DNA of 21,711 bases from UBA5905 sp964609975 (GTDB taxonomy: Bacteria > Bacillota > Clostridia > Oscillospirales > Acutalibacteraceae). Location of the stretch: the NCBI GenBank assembly GCA_964609975.1, contig CAZSTR010000027.1, forward strand, positions 1 to 21,711, given 5' to 3'. Under the pieces are notes generated by a model, which saw only the letters and a list, made by a program, of their open reading frames with translations, made no database searches and was not told the DNA's origin. Below, piece by piece: positions 21,329 to 21,711 of the stretch (its first letter is position 1; each line of letters opens with the position of its first letter). A program made the position numbers and the translations under genes.

Positions 21329-21631
21329 TTAAAGCTCGAAGTCCATGCAAACGCGGGTAGCCGTATACGGCCGTACAAAGCCGTCTGCGGCCGCTACATG
21401 AGCCGGATGCGTTCCATAGGCCTTCAGTGCCGCTTCATCCTCGAAAAGCGAATCCAGCATCACCTCCGCCGAGGAGGAGGCCAGCGGGGCAATATGCACC
21501 CGGATTTCCATCAGCCCCGGAATTTGCCCCTGCAGAGCCTCCAGCTTTTCCTTTATTCCCTGCTTGATTTGCTCCTTTTCGGCGGGCGAATAGCCCTCCT
21601 TCAGCGTCCACAAAATGATATGCTTAACCAT
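21329..21631 (-). CDS. Dabb-domain (stress-responsive alpha/beta-barrel) protein
   Basis: A 100-residue protein starting MVKHIILWTLKEG with conserved Dabb features: the VKHIxxW strand, a helix EKEQIKQGIKEKLEAL, and HPAHVAAADGFVRPYT near the end (the HxxH region of the family). Dabb proteins are small ferredoxin-like dimers, often of unknown function, some acting in stress responses or as cyclases. GGAGAG lies just before the ATG. It is a stand-alone gene convergent with the phosphate operon. No clear promoter is seen in the 80 bp to the window edge. Confidence 0.88.
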   Translation of the reverse strand: MVKHIILWTLKEGYSPAEKEQIKQGIKEKLEALQGQIPGLMEIRVHIAPLASSSAEVMLDSLFEDEAALKAYGTHPAHVAAADGFVRPYTATRVCMDFEL

Positions 21632-21682
21632 GGTTTCTCTCCTTTCAAGGCTGTGCGTGATATGATACCTATAAAGTAGACA

Positions 21683-21711
21683 TTTAAATACGGGACACCT
21701 TGATGTATAAT
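21683..21711 (+). promoter_or_regulatory. Possible promoter running out of the window
   Basis: TTTAAA (21683-21688) and a perfect TATAAT (21706-21711) are 17 nt apart on the plus strand, pointing out of the window and away from the Dabb gene. The -35 is weak and the downstream gene is not visible. Confidence 0.35.

Noticed and set aside
1..21711. A novel defence, mobile or biosynthetic system
   Set aside because: I looked for transposases, integrases, repeat arrays, toxin-antitoxin pairs and clusters of unknown genes on both strands. Apart from one small AT-rich ORF, every substantial gene belongs to a recognised family.

Overview
The window looks like a chromosomal segment of a GC-rich, spore-forming Firmicute, most likely class Clostridia and perhaps Oscillospirales. 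The evidence is a full-length spoIIE, strong AGGAGG-type ribosome binding sites, a methionine T-box leader, a Gram-positive prp gene behind rplU, and a PhoP/PhoR-type pst operon. The lineage is inferred from gene content and protein character only. All but one of the genes are recognisable core or common metabolic genes. I see no phage, transposase, CRISPR array, rRNA or tRNA, and no convincing unknown multi-gene system.

Left part (1-3646): on the minus strand, rplU (ribosomal protein L21) is followed by the start of prp, the protease that trims L27; this gene is cut by the window edge. Facing the other way is a methionine-import unit: a consensus promoter, a T-box leader whose specifier reads AUG, an intrinsic terminator, then metN-metI-metQ (ATPase, permease, lipoprotein) and a strong terminator. 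Uncharged tRNA-Met should switch the importer on.

Middle part (3682-12411, all minus strand): a small AT-rich orphan ORF, then a run read from right to left: an AraC-family regulator, spoIIE (phosphatase that activates sigma-F in the forespore), purA, a cytosolic GH78 alpha-L-rhamnosidase-like enzyme, and guaA. purA and guaA start and finish the two branches from IMP to AMP and GMP; the rhamnosidase gene sits between them. spoIIE has a candidate Spo0A-type promoter with a 21-nt spacer.

Sugar divergon (11626-14330): the AraC-family gene is transcribed away from a compact GH2 beta-glycosidase. The 147-bp gap holds a consensus promoter for the regulator, with a perfect inverted repeat over its -10 element, which suggests autoregulation and control of the GH2 gene.

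Right part (14344-21275, plus strand): a phosphate-starvation operon in the order pstS-pstC-pstA-pstB-phoU-phoP-phoR, preceded by direct repeats that fit a Gram-positive Pho box. PstSCAB imports phosphate, PhoU links transporter state to signalling, and PhoPR probably drives its own operon. A half-size EamA-family membrane protein follows phoR by 20 bp and shares the final bidirectional terminator with a convergent Dabb-domain gene.
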